Shown: positions 1 through 12,190 of the stretch, piece by piece
How the letters are laid out: every line of letters begins with the position of its first letter
Numbering within the stretch: position 1 is the first letter of the stretch
NCBI GenBank assembly: GCA_003868215.1
Contig: QWDQ01000072.1
Span: 47,148-111,147 of the forward strand
Direction of reading: 5' to 3'
DNA: 64,000 nt
Source: Pseudophaeomoniella oleicola
Lineage: Eukaryota > Ascomycota > Eurotiomycetes > Phaeomoniellales > Phaeomoniellaceae
Notes under the pieces: model-generated
Told to the model about the DNA's origin: nothing
The model's database searches: none
The model's input: the letters and a program-made list of their open reading frames with translations, nothing else
Position numbers and translations under genes: made by a program

Positions 1-67
1 CATCTTGTTTCTCTTTCGTTTTATCCCTCTTGTTCGTCGCCTCTACCACCCTGTGCGATCCTTGACC

Positions 68-1814
68 ATGGAGCAAACGGACAAGATCAGCGAGCCCCTT
101 GAAGGCAAGGCCTCACCACCTATCTCGAGCGACACATCAGAGGGCCAGGAAGTCCTCGTCAATGCCTCTGGTCACGTCCAGGAATTGGAAAGAAACTTCA
201 GCTTATGGACTTTGGCTGGTGTCGGGATCACTGTCGGATCAACGTGGCCGGCTCTAGGTGGATCAATTGTATGAACTCGTCCGCGAAAAGCCTTGTCCTT
301 CTACTGACTCCTTATTCAGCTGGTTGCGATCTATAACGGCGGTCCTCCTGGTGTCATTTACGAATTGTATGTCTCCGAGATCGAGTACTCATGTCTACAA
401 CCCAGTCTAACTGTGCAACAGTATTGTTGTTTCCGTCTTCTACTGGATTGTGGCTGCCAGTGTCGCCGAGCTTGCCTCCGCAATTCCATCATCTGGTGGT
501 ATCTATCACTGGGCGTCAGTCACCCCGGGAAAGAAATGGGGGCGCGTGGTTGGCTTCTTTGCCGGCTGGTGGAACTTCCTGGCCTGGATATTCGGGGCAG
601 CCTCGATGAGCTCCATCGCCGGTAACCTATGCGTGCAGATGTACGCTGTAACCCACCCAGATTTTGTGGCCAAGGCATGGCACGTATTCGTCGCATATAT
701 CATCATCACATGGATCGCTTGTCTTACCGTGTGTCTCTTCAACAAAGCGATGCCTCACGCCAACAGCTTGGGCATCTTCTTCATTCTGGTCGGTGTCTTC
801 ATCACCGTTGTCGTAGTTGCCGCCATGCCTGGACACGATGGTCGCCCGGCTCATGCATCAGACGCGTTCGTCTGGAAGGATTGGACAGCAGACATTGGAT
901 TTCCAAATGGATTTGTCTTCGTGGCCGGTATGCTCAACGGTGCCTACGCCGTCGGAACGCCCGATTGCGTCGCCCATTTGGCCGAAGAGATCCCCCACCC
1001 GGCGAAGAATGTGCCGATCGCCATCGCGCTTCAAATGGGCATCGGCTTCGTCACCTGCTTCTGTTACATCATCGCCATCCTCTATGCAATCAACGACTAC
1101 GACGCTCTCTTCGCCTCCCCTTTCCCGATCGCCGAAATCTACCGTCAAGCCACGGGCTCGAGCGCCGGAACGATCGGCCTCCTCTGTCTGATCTTCTTCT
1201 GCATCGTGCTCACCACGATCGGCGTGTACATCACCTGCGGACGCACGCTCTGGACGCTCGCACGTGACAAAGCGACGCCATTCCCGACCTTCTTCAGCAA
1301 AATCCACCCACGGCTCAACATGCCGCTCAACTCGACCATCTGCTGCGGCATCATCGTCACGATCCTCGGCGCCATCTACGTCGGCAGCACGACCGCCTTC
1401 AACGCCTTCATCGGCTCCTTCGTCGTCATGGTCACCTTCTCCTACACGGCCGCCATCCTACCGCACCTACTCACACGTCGCCGCAACGTCACGCCCGGTC
1501 CCTTCTGGATGAAAGGCGCGCTCGGCTACATCATGAACGCCATCTCGTGCGCCTACATGATCGTCTGGATCGTCATCTACTGCTTCCCCTTCGCGCTGCC
1601 CACGGACGCGCAGAGCATGAACTACGCCTCGCTCATCGTCGGCGGCTTCACCGTCTTCATCGCCGTGTGGTGGTTCGTCGGCGCGCGCAGGGGCGGATAC
1701 GTCGGTCCGCGGACCGCGGGCGAGATCCATTCGGCTGTCGAAGAGGTCAGGGGCAGCGTCGATTTGTCCGTTGTGCAGCAGCAGGGGGGAAAGAGGAATG
1801 GTTCCAAGGTTTGA
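68..1814 (+). CDS. Choline/GABA-type amino-acid permease (APC superfamily)
   Basis: Predicted plasma-membrane permease of 546 aa, within the usual size of fungal Hnm1/Uga4-like carriers. Three exons: 68-268, 320-366 and 422-1814, with GT-AG introns of 51 and 55 nt. The start ATG at 68 has a good context (gaccATGg) and is followed by a hydrophilic N-terminus. The first membrane segment carries the family-typical SLWTLAGVGITVGSTWPALG. Further on are ASAIPSSGGIYHWASV, a PDCVAHLAEEIPHPAKNVP loop and about 12 hydrophobic segments. These are hallmarks of the fungal choline/GABA permease branch. The exact substrate (choline, GABA, carnitine or another amine) cannot be read from sequence. The promoter lies mostly outside the window because only 67 bases precede the start. 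The long alternative frames over 629-1850 are GC-rich shadows. Confidence 0.9.
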
Positions 1815-2438
1815 TTTTTTTTGAGATGGGAAGAAGACAGAGCAGTTAAGGGAAGAATGAATGAAGAAGCAGTTTCGTGGGTGCCTGGCCTAGTTAGTCG
1901 GTGCTAAACATTCGCATACCTACCTACCTAGGTAGGTATCCTGTAGACATAATTCCTCTCCCTCCCCCAATGCATCTGTACAAATACATGATCTAGAATC
2001 CTACTGCTACTGCTATTACTACCTTTTACACACATATACGAAATGCTCCAAAATTGTCTTAGCCCATCAACTTTTTTTCGGGGGATCTTTTAGCTAACAG
2101 TCACATGAACTCGAAAAGTCGTATCAATCGAGAATACCTACTACCTAGTACCTATCTACAATATAACTTAACACATTTTCTTGCATGAAACCTTTTTTAT
2201 CTTTCCCTCCCCTTTCAGACCTTTTTTTGGGGGGGGTGGGGGGGGAGTTCTCGTAAAAAAAGGGGAGTAGTGAGAGGTAACGATGACGATGACAGACGAT
2301 GACGGAAAAAATTTTATAAATGGTTACCCATGATGTATTATAATTCATCTAGAAATTATCCCGGGAGGGGATTTGTCTCAGCTATCGACGATAAAGGGGA
2401 GAAAGGAAGGAAAGGAAGGAAGGAAGAAAAGAAAAGAA
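1815..2438. other. Intergenic region between permease and chitinase 3' ends
   Basis: Convergent 3' flanks of the permease (+) and the chitinase (-), with no gene seen. It holds an ACCTACCTACCTAGGTAGGT palindromic tract near 1920-1939, T-rich and G-rich homopolymer runs at about 2215-2260, and a purine run (AAGGAAGG units) at about 2400-2436 that abuts the chitinase stop codon. Confidence 0.6.
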
Positions 2439-3923
2439 TTACTCAAAAAACTCACCTCTCATAAACACTCTCTCCTCCTCCTCCCCCTCAACTTCCGTCT
2501 TCCAGATCCTCAGAACCGCCTCGTTCAACGCGTCAAGATGTTCAAATGCAGGCGCGTCTTCACCGAGACCCCAAGCAAACACGCCTCCGATGTTTCTCTG
2601 CTGGTTCTGGTGCTGCTGTACGATAATTGGGATTTTTTGGTGGATGGAGGATGGGGTGTCCCAGGTCCAGAAGATGTGGGACGTGGGGTCGAGGTAGTAG
2701 TGGCCACCACCTCCTCCTCGTCCTTGTATGTTCGTAGTAGAGGTGGTAGAGTTATAGTAGTAGTATGCATCGTAAGTGCCATGGTTCATGGCTCTGGTGT
2801 AGGACGTTTGGAGGAAAGGAGGGACGGAATCGTGCCAGGAGAAGGCGCCGGATTGGCCGAGGTCTGCGCCTGTGAGCGGGTCTTCCAGGGGTATCGTTTT
2901 ACAGCCGACCGGTAGGCCTTGGTCGTTGTGGATCGTTTCTTCATCGCAGTGGACGGCTGGGTCGATTCTGAACCATTTGATATAGAATGCGAGGCCGAGG
3001 TTCATGCGAGACGGTGGGAAGCCTGCTTGTTGGTAGGCGTCGAGAGCGTCGAGGGAGAGGCTGATGCCCGTATGGTGCTTGGTGACGGTGTCGCGGCGGT
3101 TCATGAGGTCGTAGGTCATCACGTTGATGAAGTCGAGCGTTTCGGCGATTAGGGGGACTGTCTTGTTTGTGAAGGCGAGCATGTCTCGCGGAAGGCCGGG
3201 GACGGCGGCTGACATGGTCTTCGAAGGGCCCAAGGCTGATCGGATCTCGGAGAGGAGGCGTGGGTATGCTTCGATTTCCCATGTCTTCTGGTCGTTTGGT
3301 GTTTGCTTGTAATCCTCGCCATTGCCACTGCGGTGAGCATGTTAGATATTCTGTAAGTAGATACCGGTATCCGAAGACAACTGACCCGGGATATTCCCAA
3401 TCGATGTCTACGCCTATCGAAAATAAGCATATATCACCGCCTACACACCTCTAAGCCTTACCATCCGCCCCTGTAGAATCCACCATCGCCTTTATATTCC
3501 GAGCGAACGTCTTCCGACTATCTTCACTGGCAGCCCCTCGCGAGAAGCCATCAGTATCCCCCCACCCACCGATCGCAACCATGACTTTCGTCCCCGAGGG
3601 AAACCGCCGACGCACTTCGTCAATGGTCGTGAACATCGGCCACGATGAAGGGGGTTTGACATCGTTGAACCTCCCCGATGGCATGAACGCCAGTGCGACA
3701 TGCGTGATGTCACTGACCATCGACAGCGGGGGTACGACGTTATGTTGACTGGAGGAAAGCATGAGCGGGGTTTCAATGCCGTGGGGATGAGGGCAGGCAA
3801 GGGTTCGAGAACGCACCCGGTGAGATACATGATATACCTTGGCTCGGCTGTAAAGGCGGAGACGAGGGAGTATATGAGGAGGGACTGTAGCAAGAGCCAT
3901 GCTGGAGAACCAGGAAGCAACAT
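2439..3923 (-). CDS. Secreted GH18 chitinase
   Basis: Glycoside hydrolase family 18 protein of 436 aa, expected to hydrolyse beta-1,4-GlcNAc linkages in chitin outside the cell or at the wall. Four exons on the minus strand: 3923-3817, 3748-3462, 3413-3386 (only 28 nt) and 3327-2439. Introns are 68, 48 and 58 nt and all phases agree. The first about 22 residues form a signal peptide (MLLPGSPAWLLLQSLLIYSL). It is followed by YIMYLTGQHNVVPP, the first beta strand of the barrel. The substrate motif SGTKVMVAIGGWG and the catalytic DGVDIDWEYP are present, with Glu138 as proton donor. The DxxDxDxE signature is split by intron 2, so the tiny third exon carries the active site. FINVMTYDLMN lies downstream. 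No carbohydrate-binding module or GPI signal is evident, and the C-terminus is Glu-rich. Confidence 0.92.
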
Positions 3924-5192
3924 GGCGAAGTATGTGAGAGGGCGAGATGGTCAGTATTCTGACTGATCCGCTCACCTCTGAAATCCACGGAGCAACAAAT
4001 GGCTACTGATCAATTGTTGTAGTTGAGGAAAGCGAAAGAGGTAGGTAGGATCTGGTCATACTGCGGACGTCTTCCACTATTGACAAACCTTCAAGCCTGT
4101 CTCGGATACGTGTCATTCGCAATGGTGTTTAGAGGTTAGATGCACGACGGTGAGTACCTACCCTGGTACCATATTCAAGGCATACACGTGGGTGATGTTA
4201 GATACATCAGCATCTCTGCTCCCTTGTTAATATATATTCCGCAACTCTTCCTATCATAATGTCTAGATATGGCAATAGATGTTGGTAGCACAAAGCGGTT
4301 CTTATATCTCCCTGTAATATAATTATATTCCCCTCTCGAGTTACAATAAGAAGCACAACAACATCTCCTTGTTGATGCCTCGTCTGTCTCTCTCAGCCGG
4401 TTCAACATGTACTTATTTGAATATCTTTATCGCGCCTCTATAGCCTACCTACGACATGGGAAGATGTGATCAGGGACTCTTTCTCTTTCACGAGAATAGC
4501 AGAAAAGGGACAAAGTGATTTCTGCGACGACAGAAAAGAGGTGTCAATTAGTATTTATAATTGACCACATACGAGGACTGAAAGCGGATAGTCAAGATCA
4601 TCGCATCAGATGCTATACTCTGCCTTTCTCAAGAAACCGACATCTCCCACCTCCCTCCAAAAATTTGAGTGCCAAAAGCTTTCCACTACTCGAAGATAAC
4701 GGGGGTATGCTTCCTATATATTCCCTTCCCCTCTCCCTCCAATGTGCGTAGTCGTTCCTCCGCCTGCTGTCTTCTCCTCCTCAAAAACTTGCTCCCAATA
4801 ATCATTGTCCACTTTCCGCCTTCCATCAGATCGATCTACTCGTGAATTCTTCTTCGACGATTCTTCTCCTCTGGGCAGCATGAAAGCAAGTTTGCTCAGA
4901 TGAAAAACAATAGTCGACGCCATAAGGTATTCGTGTTTGCCGTGCAAGGGGATCCAAAGATAAAACGGTTGGTTATAACCCCAGCAGAATTTCGTAGAAA
5001 ACTTTTCGAAGCTGGTCGTAAGAAAAAATTGGTAATGCCGATAAAGATGAAAAAAGCGAATCTAGCAGTCGATGCAAGCATGATCCGGAGCGTTGCAAGC
5101 GAAACAAAAGAGTGGACTGGGTTGATAATGATACGGAGACAGAGCAAAAGGTCCATAACCGCAAAAGATCGGACCGAAGATCGTAAAGATAT
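3924..5192. other. Intergenic: chitinase promoter and CNBP 3' flank
   Basis: About 1.27 kb between the chitinase start (-) and the stop of the zinc-knuckle gene (-). An open + frame at 4900-5196 is antisense to the probable 3' UTR of the zinc-knuckle gene and shows no family signature. Short TAGGTAGG and TACCTACC tracts occur near 4040 and 4150. I see no gene. Confidence 0.5.
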
Positions 5193-6114
5193 CTAAGCGA
5201 CAGCTGCAGTAGGCGCGGCAGTCTGGATTGCTGGAGGCGTAGCAACCTCAGTGGCAGTGGCTTCAGGAGCGGCAGTCCCGTTGGTCTCGGCGGCAGTGCA
5301 TTCGCGGGAGATGTGTCCGGCTTGACCACACTTGTAGCAGACCTTGCCCGCAGAGTTGAGCGGTCCACCGTTGGGAGCAGTACAGTCTCGGGAGATATGG
5401 CCCTAGCTGGGTGAGCGCAAGAAAAAGTGAACGGTCCGAAGTTTACTCACAAGTTTACCGCAGGCATAGCACTTCATGGCTTGAGCCTGGCAGTCACGGG
5501 CGTAGTGGTTAGGACCGCCGCACTTATAGCAAGTAGCTGCGCGCGGACCAGCATAGCCACCACGGAACCCGCCACGGAATCCACCACGAGGTGGCCCAGA
5601 AGGAGCTGCACCAGGAGTTGGGCAGTTTCGCTTGTGCAACGTTAGCGAGCGCTATCAAAGTTGCGAATGGGCCAAGACATACTGCAAGATGACCAGCTTG
5701 ACCACATGAGTAGCAGCGACCTCCAGCTGCACCACCATTGAGTCTCAAGGTTGGGCAATCGGCCTGGACATGACCAAGTCCTTGACAGTGGTAGCACTGC
5801 TTAGCTATTTAGGTTAGACAGAGCTCTCGGCGAGATTGTAACCAAATATCTTACTTTCGGTCGTGCGTGGATGTGGGCAGCCGTTCGATTCATGGCCGGG
5901 TTGCTTGCCTGTCTGGTCGTCAATTCCTGAACCCCTACTACTGGCAAAGACAACACTTACAGTTGTAGCAAAGTCTCTCTGACGATGAACAGACTTCTAT
6001 GTTGATGCATTAGTTTCCCGGTGCAGTTTGCTGTCGCGAAGGATATCTTCTCATACCGGCATAGTGACCAACGTTGCCGCACTTGTAGCAAGCTCGACGA
6101 GAGAGGGACGACAT
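5193..6114 (-). CDS. gis2: CCHC zinc-knuckle protein (Gis2/Byr3/CNBP homologue)
   Basis: Nucleic-acid binding protein of 219 aa with seven CCHC zinc knuckles (CX2CX4HX4C). In order these are CYKCGNVGHYAEVC, CYNCKQPGHESNGC, CYHCQGLGHVQADC, CYSCGQAGHLARNC, CYKCGGPNHYARDC, CYACGKLGHISRDC and CYKCGQAGHISREC. An RGG-type linker (PPRGGFRGGFRGGYAGPR) separates knuckles four and five. Yeast Gis2 and animal CNBP bind mRNA and single-stranded G-rich DNA and act in translation and stress granules. The same role is inferred here. Six exons: 6114-6057, 5996-5961, 5908-5855, 5804-5683, 5630-5451 and 5402-5193. All introns are 48-60 nt and the phases are consistent. Every knuckle is intact only after splicing. 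The first ATG (MSSLSRRACYKCG) is the conserved start of this family. Confidence 0.93.
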
Positions 6115-6140
6115 GCTAGCTTGCGGTTTTGATTATATCT

Positions 6141-6423
6141 CTGCGACGATCGTTTGTCAGTCATATTGGACCAATGCGACAAAGCTTCTGGATAGAAATG
6201 CGGGAGCCTTGCGTCTGAAAGGCCAAAGCGCACAAAATCGGTGGCTGCACAGATGGGTATCGGGGATCGCATACTTGAGTAAATGCCCCAAGATCTCCTT
6301 CGACAATATATAAACTTGATTCTGGGCGATCGCAGGTCAGCGCAAGTCCAAAATTTGTTATGCGCCGTGATCCCATTCCGTAGGGCGCACTTTCGCGATA
6401 AGGCGCGCAAGTAGGAAACTCAC
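6141..6423 (-). promoter_or_regulatory. Possible 5' UTR intron of the zinc-knuckle gene
   Basis: On the minus strand a strong donor (GTGAGT, first base 6423) and an acceptor (CGCAG, ending at 6141) frame 283 nt just upstream of the ATG at 6114. This would leave a 26-nt second leader exon. The sequence supports it only through the splice signals. Confidence 0.35.
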
Positions 6424-7613
6424 CCTTCGGCACTTCACCACCCGCGCAGCGCTTCCAACCTTACCAGCCCACCGGATAACCTAGGGCGACACACTTGAAC
6501 CTCCACCGACACAGCGAGGATTGGCGAGGATGTTGTATTGATAAGGATCCAGCTGAGAAAAAAGGGAAAGGGAAAGGGAAGAAGAAGAGGAGGAGGAGGA
6601 GAGGAGGGAGGAGAACGAAACGAGACGAGAGGAGACGAGACCAAACAGGGTGAGAAAGCTAGTAACTACTGTAAGCTTTTGGTGGCTCTGGTGCAGTGAT
6701 TAATTCGGGTTCGAAGTGGGATGAAGAAAAAAGTGGCTCTGGCTTCTTGCTTCTTGCACTTGCAAAAGTGACTTGCTTTCCTGCGCCCACGAACTTTGCC
6801 GGATGCGTGATGGTCTGTAAGGAGAAAATCCAAACTATTCTCTCTTAACAGGATCTGATTAGCTTAGTTGTACACGCCCCGTGGACACTATACCCTTCCT
6901 TCACTTCTCTGTCACGCTCACCTCAACAGGATCAGAGTAGGTATGAAGGGAGGAAAGATAAGGCCATACCTTAGTACCTAAGCAACAAGTGCTGACTCAA
7001 GCCTCATGAGCGAGGATTTCATCGGGACCCAACGAACAATCAGCTCGTGCCAGCCGAGTGCGACGCCACAGGAAATCCATCCGAGACAAGAAAATTGGTA
7101 CGGCGTCGACAATCCCATTTGTGCCCTTGCAGTTGCAGTTGCAGAGGCTCGAATGCCCCCGGTACAAGCACATACCAATGGTCAATCAGCCAATCGCACA
7201 CACCTACCTTTTTCCAATTCCTTCAAGTTGGGGGGTTACACATTAGGAATCTATCCCGTACGATAACCGACATTGTAACAGCAGTCTGTAATTGTGATCT
7301 GGACGTAGCTTCACATTACAGGATCCAAGAAATTCGACCGCCGATATAATGTGCATATCGCGGAGACCGTTCATCGTCCGGTTGATATGTACTTGGTAGT
7401 GAGTTGACATGTAAAAACACTTCCCCATGAGGAAGCCAGCGAACCGAGAATTGCGATTGTACATCGTAGCCTAAAAAACTAGTAACTTATTGCACCCAGA
7501 TGATCTCGACCAGAGTGATCGCCCAGATCTATGTCCATGCCTATGGAGAGCCTTTTCCCGTATCCCTAAACGCCTATCCCAAGAAAACCAATCCGTAATA
7601 AAGTCTCGCAAGC
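6424..7613. other. Intergenic: CNBP promoter and UAP1 3' flank
   Basis: Probable promoter of the zinc-knuckle gene and 3' region of UAP1. A long purine tract on the + strand at about 6553-6645 (GAAAGG, GAAGAAG and GAGGAGG units) is pyrimidine-rich on the CNBP coding strand, as is usual for highly expressed fungal promoters. The rest contains short overlapping open frames in several phases without any family motif. Confidence 0.5.
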
Positions 7614-9205
7614 CTACTTCTCGAGCACTGCAGGAGCTTTGATCTCACGACCCTTGACAAAGTCCAAGCCTTCCCCCGTATAACTGACAAGTGGCGAAAC
7701 CTCGACGCCATCGGGTTCGTCTGTTTCGCTGACCACGGTTCCACCTGCAGCCCTGACCCATCTTGCCCCCTGTTGCATGATGTCTCTTCTGCTGGTATCA
7801 GGATCGTCTTGACCAGTGCCCTTTGCATTTTTCAGTGGCGAGAATTCCTCAGTTCTGTCGACTTCCAACATCTCAAATCTGTCGAGGCTGACTAGCGGGA
7901 ACACGTCGAATACAAACTGTTCGAGCTTAATGCCATTGGGTTTCTCGGGTTTGACCTTCTCTCCAGATTCGGGATCGAGGTACGGAATCTTCTTGTGCGC
8001 CACATGATGGGGTAGTTTGTGTGCCCATTGTTCAGTTGACTCTAAGAATTTGAACGAGTAGTAATGATTGACAATATTTGCGGCTTTGAACTTGAGAATA
8101 CCCTTGTTGTCGGTGGCTTCTGCCATTTCTTTGCTGATTTCCGAATACTCAACCACGCCCGGCTTTCCATCTTTCAGTATGATGAGGCCAACCGGTTCTG
8201 AGGCATCACGCTTTCTGACCACCTTTGTGGCAATATCAATTTGATTCCTTGATGAGAAGCCGATGAAGGTCGGGTCTGCAACCTTCGCAAGACTATTGTC
8301 CACACAATACGTGTGAACATGCTCGATGCCGCGCTTGCGCATATCCGAACGAGCGTTCGAGGTCAAAAGGGCCTGGTAAATGCCACCATTGCCGTCTGGA
8401 GCGACAGCCACCTGAGATACGTTAGCCATAAACCATTGCTCCTATAACCGAGTGATCATACCCTCGATTTAGTCTCCAACAGTATTTTGCCGTCATTCGA
8501 TATACAGGGAAGTACACCTTGTTCGAAAACGATAACGTTCTCCTTTCTCAATCCGAAATAGTTGAACTTCTCGAAGAAATCTTCGGTAGGTTTTCTTGTT
8601 GGCCCGCTGGTCATCACATACCAGGGTACCACCACGTCGTCCTTGCCAAACTGTTTCCCGGCTATTTGTTGTAACCTTACTATTCTCTCAGCCTGCATCT
8701 GGAACAGGGATTTATGGCTCGGGAGGCCAATATCGAAACAACCTTTCGGAGCATCGCTTCCCAGCCGAGTTCCTTGACCCCCGGCCATCAGTATGACCGC
8801 CACCTTGTTTTCCGATATGATCTTCAAGCCTGCATTGTACCAGGCATCAATTTCCTCCGGACTGGAGTCAATGATGGACGCGCACGCCTTTTGCGGCAAA
8901 GGCTCGATGACAGCAGTTGCTTTGTTCTTTTCTTTCGGCGGGTTGAGTGCATTGTTCGCAAGCCTGGTTATTCGCTCAGGATCAAAGGTGTACAGCTGTT
9001 CGAAAAGCGCAGCCTTCTCGACGGTCGAGAGCTCGTCGAAGAAGGCAAAGACATGACCTTGACCGGCTTTCTCATATCTCTCTCGTAACAACTTGACCTC
9101 TTGGGCGAAGGGTTCGTGTGGACTTGACTCGGACGTTCTGTGGGTGAATGGGGTTTGCACTTTCTCGAACATGCCCCTGACCGTGGTCTTGACAGCAGTG
9201 GCCAT
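7614..9205 (-). CDS. uap1: UDP-N-acetylglucosamine pyrophosphorylase
   Basis: Makes UDP-GlcNAc from UTP and GlcNAc-1-phosphate, the last step of the cytosolic hexosamine pathway that feeds chitin, N-glycan and GPI synthesis. The product is 513 aa, normal for fungal Uap1/Qri1. Two exons: 9205-8462 and 8411-7614, with a 50-nt intron in phase 0. The uridyl-binding signature [17 protein letters not shown] is at residues 139-155. [11 protein letters not shown], the [12 protein letters not shown] region and [12 protein letters not shown] follow in family order. The frame is open for another 31 codons upstream, but only a GTG could start it, so the ATG at 9205 ([13 protein letters not shown]) is preferred. 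It is unlinked to the chitinase despite acting on the same polymer's precursor. Confidence 0.95.
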
Positions 9206-10690
9206 CTCGATTGGACCAGCAAAATGCGAGAGAATCAGCTTACAGTTTCGAGCACGCACTGATGCAGGTTTCGGTTGGAGCGAGAAGCAACGTTGCACTA
9301 CAGATTGAATCTTCTGGAATGATTCAAGTGTAAGAAGGGGGTGAGGGCTAAGAAATAATGGAGGAAAGGGAGAGATCTAGAATAGCATCCTGCACTTCGT
9401 CATTGCGTTGCAGGCTGGATTATTCGATAGATCAATCTTGTAATAGTATTGGGTTCAAAGTTTCATGTTTACAAGATCGTCTCGTTGTGTAGGGACAAAC
9501 CGTTCGCAGCGGGAAGCCGATGATGGCATTGGTCTCAGCGCATAGCCTCGTTGATTGGATTAGATTGGCCTTTTGAGACACAGCGCCCCCGTCAGTCCCC
9601 ACCGAACACGGGCACTGCTCGACTGCGGTCTCCCCGCCATAGCAACCGATTCACTAATAATTATTGTCAATCAAGTTCCAACTCATTAATCAACTTCACT
9701 CTTGTTATGGGAACAACTATCCATCAACACGACCTTGTGGCTCCTTTTCTATTTACTCATACTGTACCTATATTTATCCATCCTGACTTAGCACGTAATC
9801 TCACTACATGTCCCTCAGCGTGACGAATCTCGTGTCCGCAGCAACGAGCATGACAATGAAAGTCTCACTCATTCTTAGAATCCGCATCAATGCTGATAAC
9901 TTAGAAGAGAAAGCCGTTGGATGGAATAGGCCATCGGTTTATGGGTAACGCTATCTGATATTCGCATACAGATCGATCTGCATCTGACCTTCGCTGCAAG
10001 CGTCTTTCCCCAGAACTAAGTAACTGCTTGCCTCGAGTACTGCACCCTGCGTTTCTGGAGAAACTCTCCTAACGCTTTCTCCGCATGTAGCTTCCGTCGA
10101 GGTCATTGTCGGTCCGAGGTGTGGCAGAAGCATCGTTAAGTCTTTTGAGAGACCTCCAGTAAGTAATTGGACAGGAATTGTAGGACACAGTTTAGTCACA
10201 TTATGATAATCCTTGTAGAGAAGCGCTGTCGACAACGTAATAGTATCTTCAAATACAGCAGGTTACCACCACAGCACCGACGATCACCAGCAAAGGATAC
10301 AAAGCAAATGGTTCCTTTCATCCCTCCCTAGATCTCTTCCCCTCCAATTAGTAACATTAGATACAAGTGTGTGATCAGTCCTGGTCAGCTTTAAGTGCAG
10401 ATACCCGTTGACAAGATACCGTCTGTAATAACAATTGATCGTTTTTCTTGCCGAACCTTTCGTTCAGCCATCACTCCCTTGCGATCTTCAATGCAACCTA
10501 AATGACTCGACACTAAAATGCGTAACCCTGGGGGACCGAGAAAACAAGAAGTCAAATGAACATGTTCACGCAAGCTTGTGAGCACCGTGCAGTTGAGCGC
10601 CGATTAAGGCCAACGGAAAATTCTCTGTATTCGAGAACGTGTTACTAGTAGCAACAGAACGGTAGAGGGTACCATAGGAGCACGTGGGGA
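9206..10690. other. Intergenic between UAP1 and Zn2Cys6 gene
   Basis: About 1.5 kb that should hold the UAP1 promoter and leader plus the 3' flank of the transcription-factor gene. The pyrimidine-rich stretch just upstream of UAP1 near 9300-9370 (read on the minus strand) fits a leader. Only short overlapping frames without motifs are seen, and no gene can be supported. Confidence 0.5.
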
Positions 10691-12190
10691 TCAGTCAGTT
10701 GCATTATCGACCACGTCGAGAGAGGAATGCTGGCTAGCATCACGAGGATATCGGCGTAGGTGCTGTCGAGCCTTAGTAATCGCGGTATCCGCCGAGAACT
10801 GAAGTGTAGACCGGACGTAGTCGGAACCGTCGCTTAGAGATGATCGCTGCCGGTCTGTGGCAGGAGTCGGCAATCGGATGAGTCCGTCAGAATAGTACGT
10901 ATAGTGCCGAGCTTGGTGATCTAATGACTGCTGCACTCGCTTCTGAGGTAGACCTTGCATGTTGTTGACAGTATTTTGGTAGTTCAGCTTCTGAGAGCAA
11001 TATTCCGCTGTGATTGCTTCGTCAGTATGTGGAGAATCGTGGTGGTGAGCAGAGTGCGGTGGCACATAGTACGAAATTGAATGCAAAACAGGGTTATTTC
11101 TGTCATGATCGTTTGAGGTCGAAGGTTGCCTGAAATTGCGCTCTGTCTTGAGCTGCTGATTGCTCGGTGTATCAAATGACGTCCAAGGGTCCGAATCCCG
11201 ATGTTGAAGAGCATGTACTAGAGCTGATCCCGCCGGGGGATAAGCTGTGAGAGACCAATGAGGGAGTGATTTGACTGATGCAGGAGCAGGAAGAATTCGA
11301 CTGGACGAAGAATGGACTGCACTCATAATGAGGGCATCCATTGGCATTGAGTTAGACGTAGTGGAGGCTGTGTGAGCTAATGCGACAGGTCCAGGGTCGA
11401 TTTGATCAGTGGAAAGAGCTGGAGTTTGTATCTGATGACTGGAAATTGAAGCTTGCCAGTCTTCAGCACCATGAGACGTGGATGCCCCCATGTCAATCGC
11501 TTGTGAGGACCTGCAATGCGCTTGAGATGAAATCAGAGAACGTGGGTTGGTGCCATAAGCAGCGGTCAAGTTATTTGAACAGGCATACGTTTGTGGAGAG
11601 CCAGCGTTATGGCGTTGAAGGCTTGACAGTGATGTAGCATTGTGAGTGTCGTACGAGGCGAGACTAGGAGATATGGCTGGCGTTGGGGGTTGTGAATATG
11701 CTGAGTATGGCGACCCGGAACGGCATATGCTGGACTGTGTCGAAGCGTTCAGCATGGAATTTCCAGTCTCCATCGTCGCTGAGGTTTCCTGGGAATTGAC
11801 CTGGGACTTATATTAATGCACCGAGCTACAGACATGAGTGGAAGGCAACCAACACGGAGAAACTTGCAAAGGTGCTCTTGATGAGATACTTTGCAATTTT
11901 CACATGGCTCACCACGCAGTCTTTCTCCGGTGCACTTGATCTTCCGTTTCCGACATCTCGAGCACTATTGTCATTTAGCCAATCAACGTAACGACCATGG
12001 AATTTCTTACCGCAACAGCTACACGCCTCCGAGGGCATGAAGGAACTATTTCATCATTTATCGAGCCATAACCGATGCCTGGGCTGTACCTCTCGATGAC
12101 TTGGTAACTAGGAAGACTCGTCGTCCCATGAGATCGGTGGTAAGGAGAACCTCTGGGAGGATACTCGGTCTCATACCCTTGTTGTCTGTC
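10691..12190 (-). CDS. Zn(II)2Cys6 transcription factor (5' end unresolved)
   Basis: Fungal binuclear-cluster regulator. Three exons are supported: 12190-12011, 11964-11854 and 11800-10691, coding for about 466 residues. The DNA-binding domain is assembled only by splicing. The second exon ends in CPRRRVAVA, and the third reads CSRCRKRKIKC, then TGERLRGEP, then CENC and KVSHQEHLC. This gives spacing CX2CX6CX9CX2CX8C, a perfect Zn2Cys6 cluster. After CKFLR the last exon continues VNSQETSATMETG and is a long Ser/Gln/His-rich, probably disordered region. Introns are 46 nt (GTAAGA donor) and 53 nt (weaker GTTGGT donor). The frame is open upstream as far as an acceptor at 12191, so at least one earlier exon must exist. 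Candidates lie at 12200-12510, but none gives a clear donor. No fungal_trans middle-homology domain is evident. Targets are unknown. Confidence 0.78.

Noticed and set aside
4900-5196. 98-codon + strand ORF (Lys/Arg-rich)
   Set aside because: Antisense to the probable 3' UTR of the zinc-knuckle gene, with no homology signature.
6680-6730. Possible tRNA B box (GGGTTCGAAG)
   Set aside because: No matching T-stem, no acceptor stem and no suitable A box upstream.
9206-9298. N-terminal extension of UAP1 by 31 codons
   Set aside because: It could only start at a GTG, and family members start near MATAVK-type sequence, so it is probably leader sequence.
11826-12038. Minus-strand ORF beginning MPSEACSCCGKKF
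   Set aside because: It is out of frame with the Zn2Cys6 coding path. The true frame across the same bases gives CPRRRVAVA, an intron, then the binuclear cluster.
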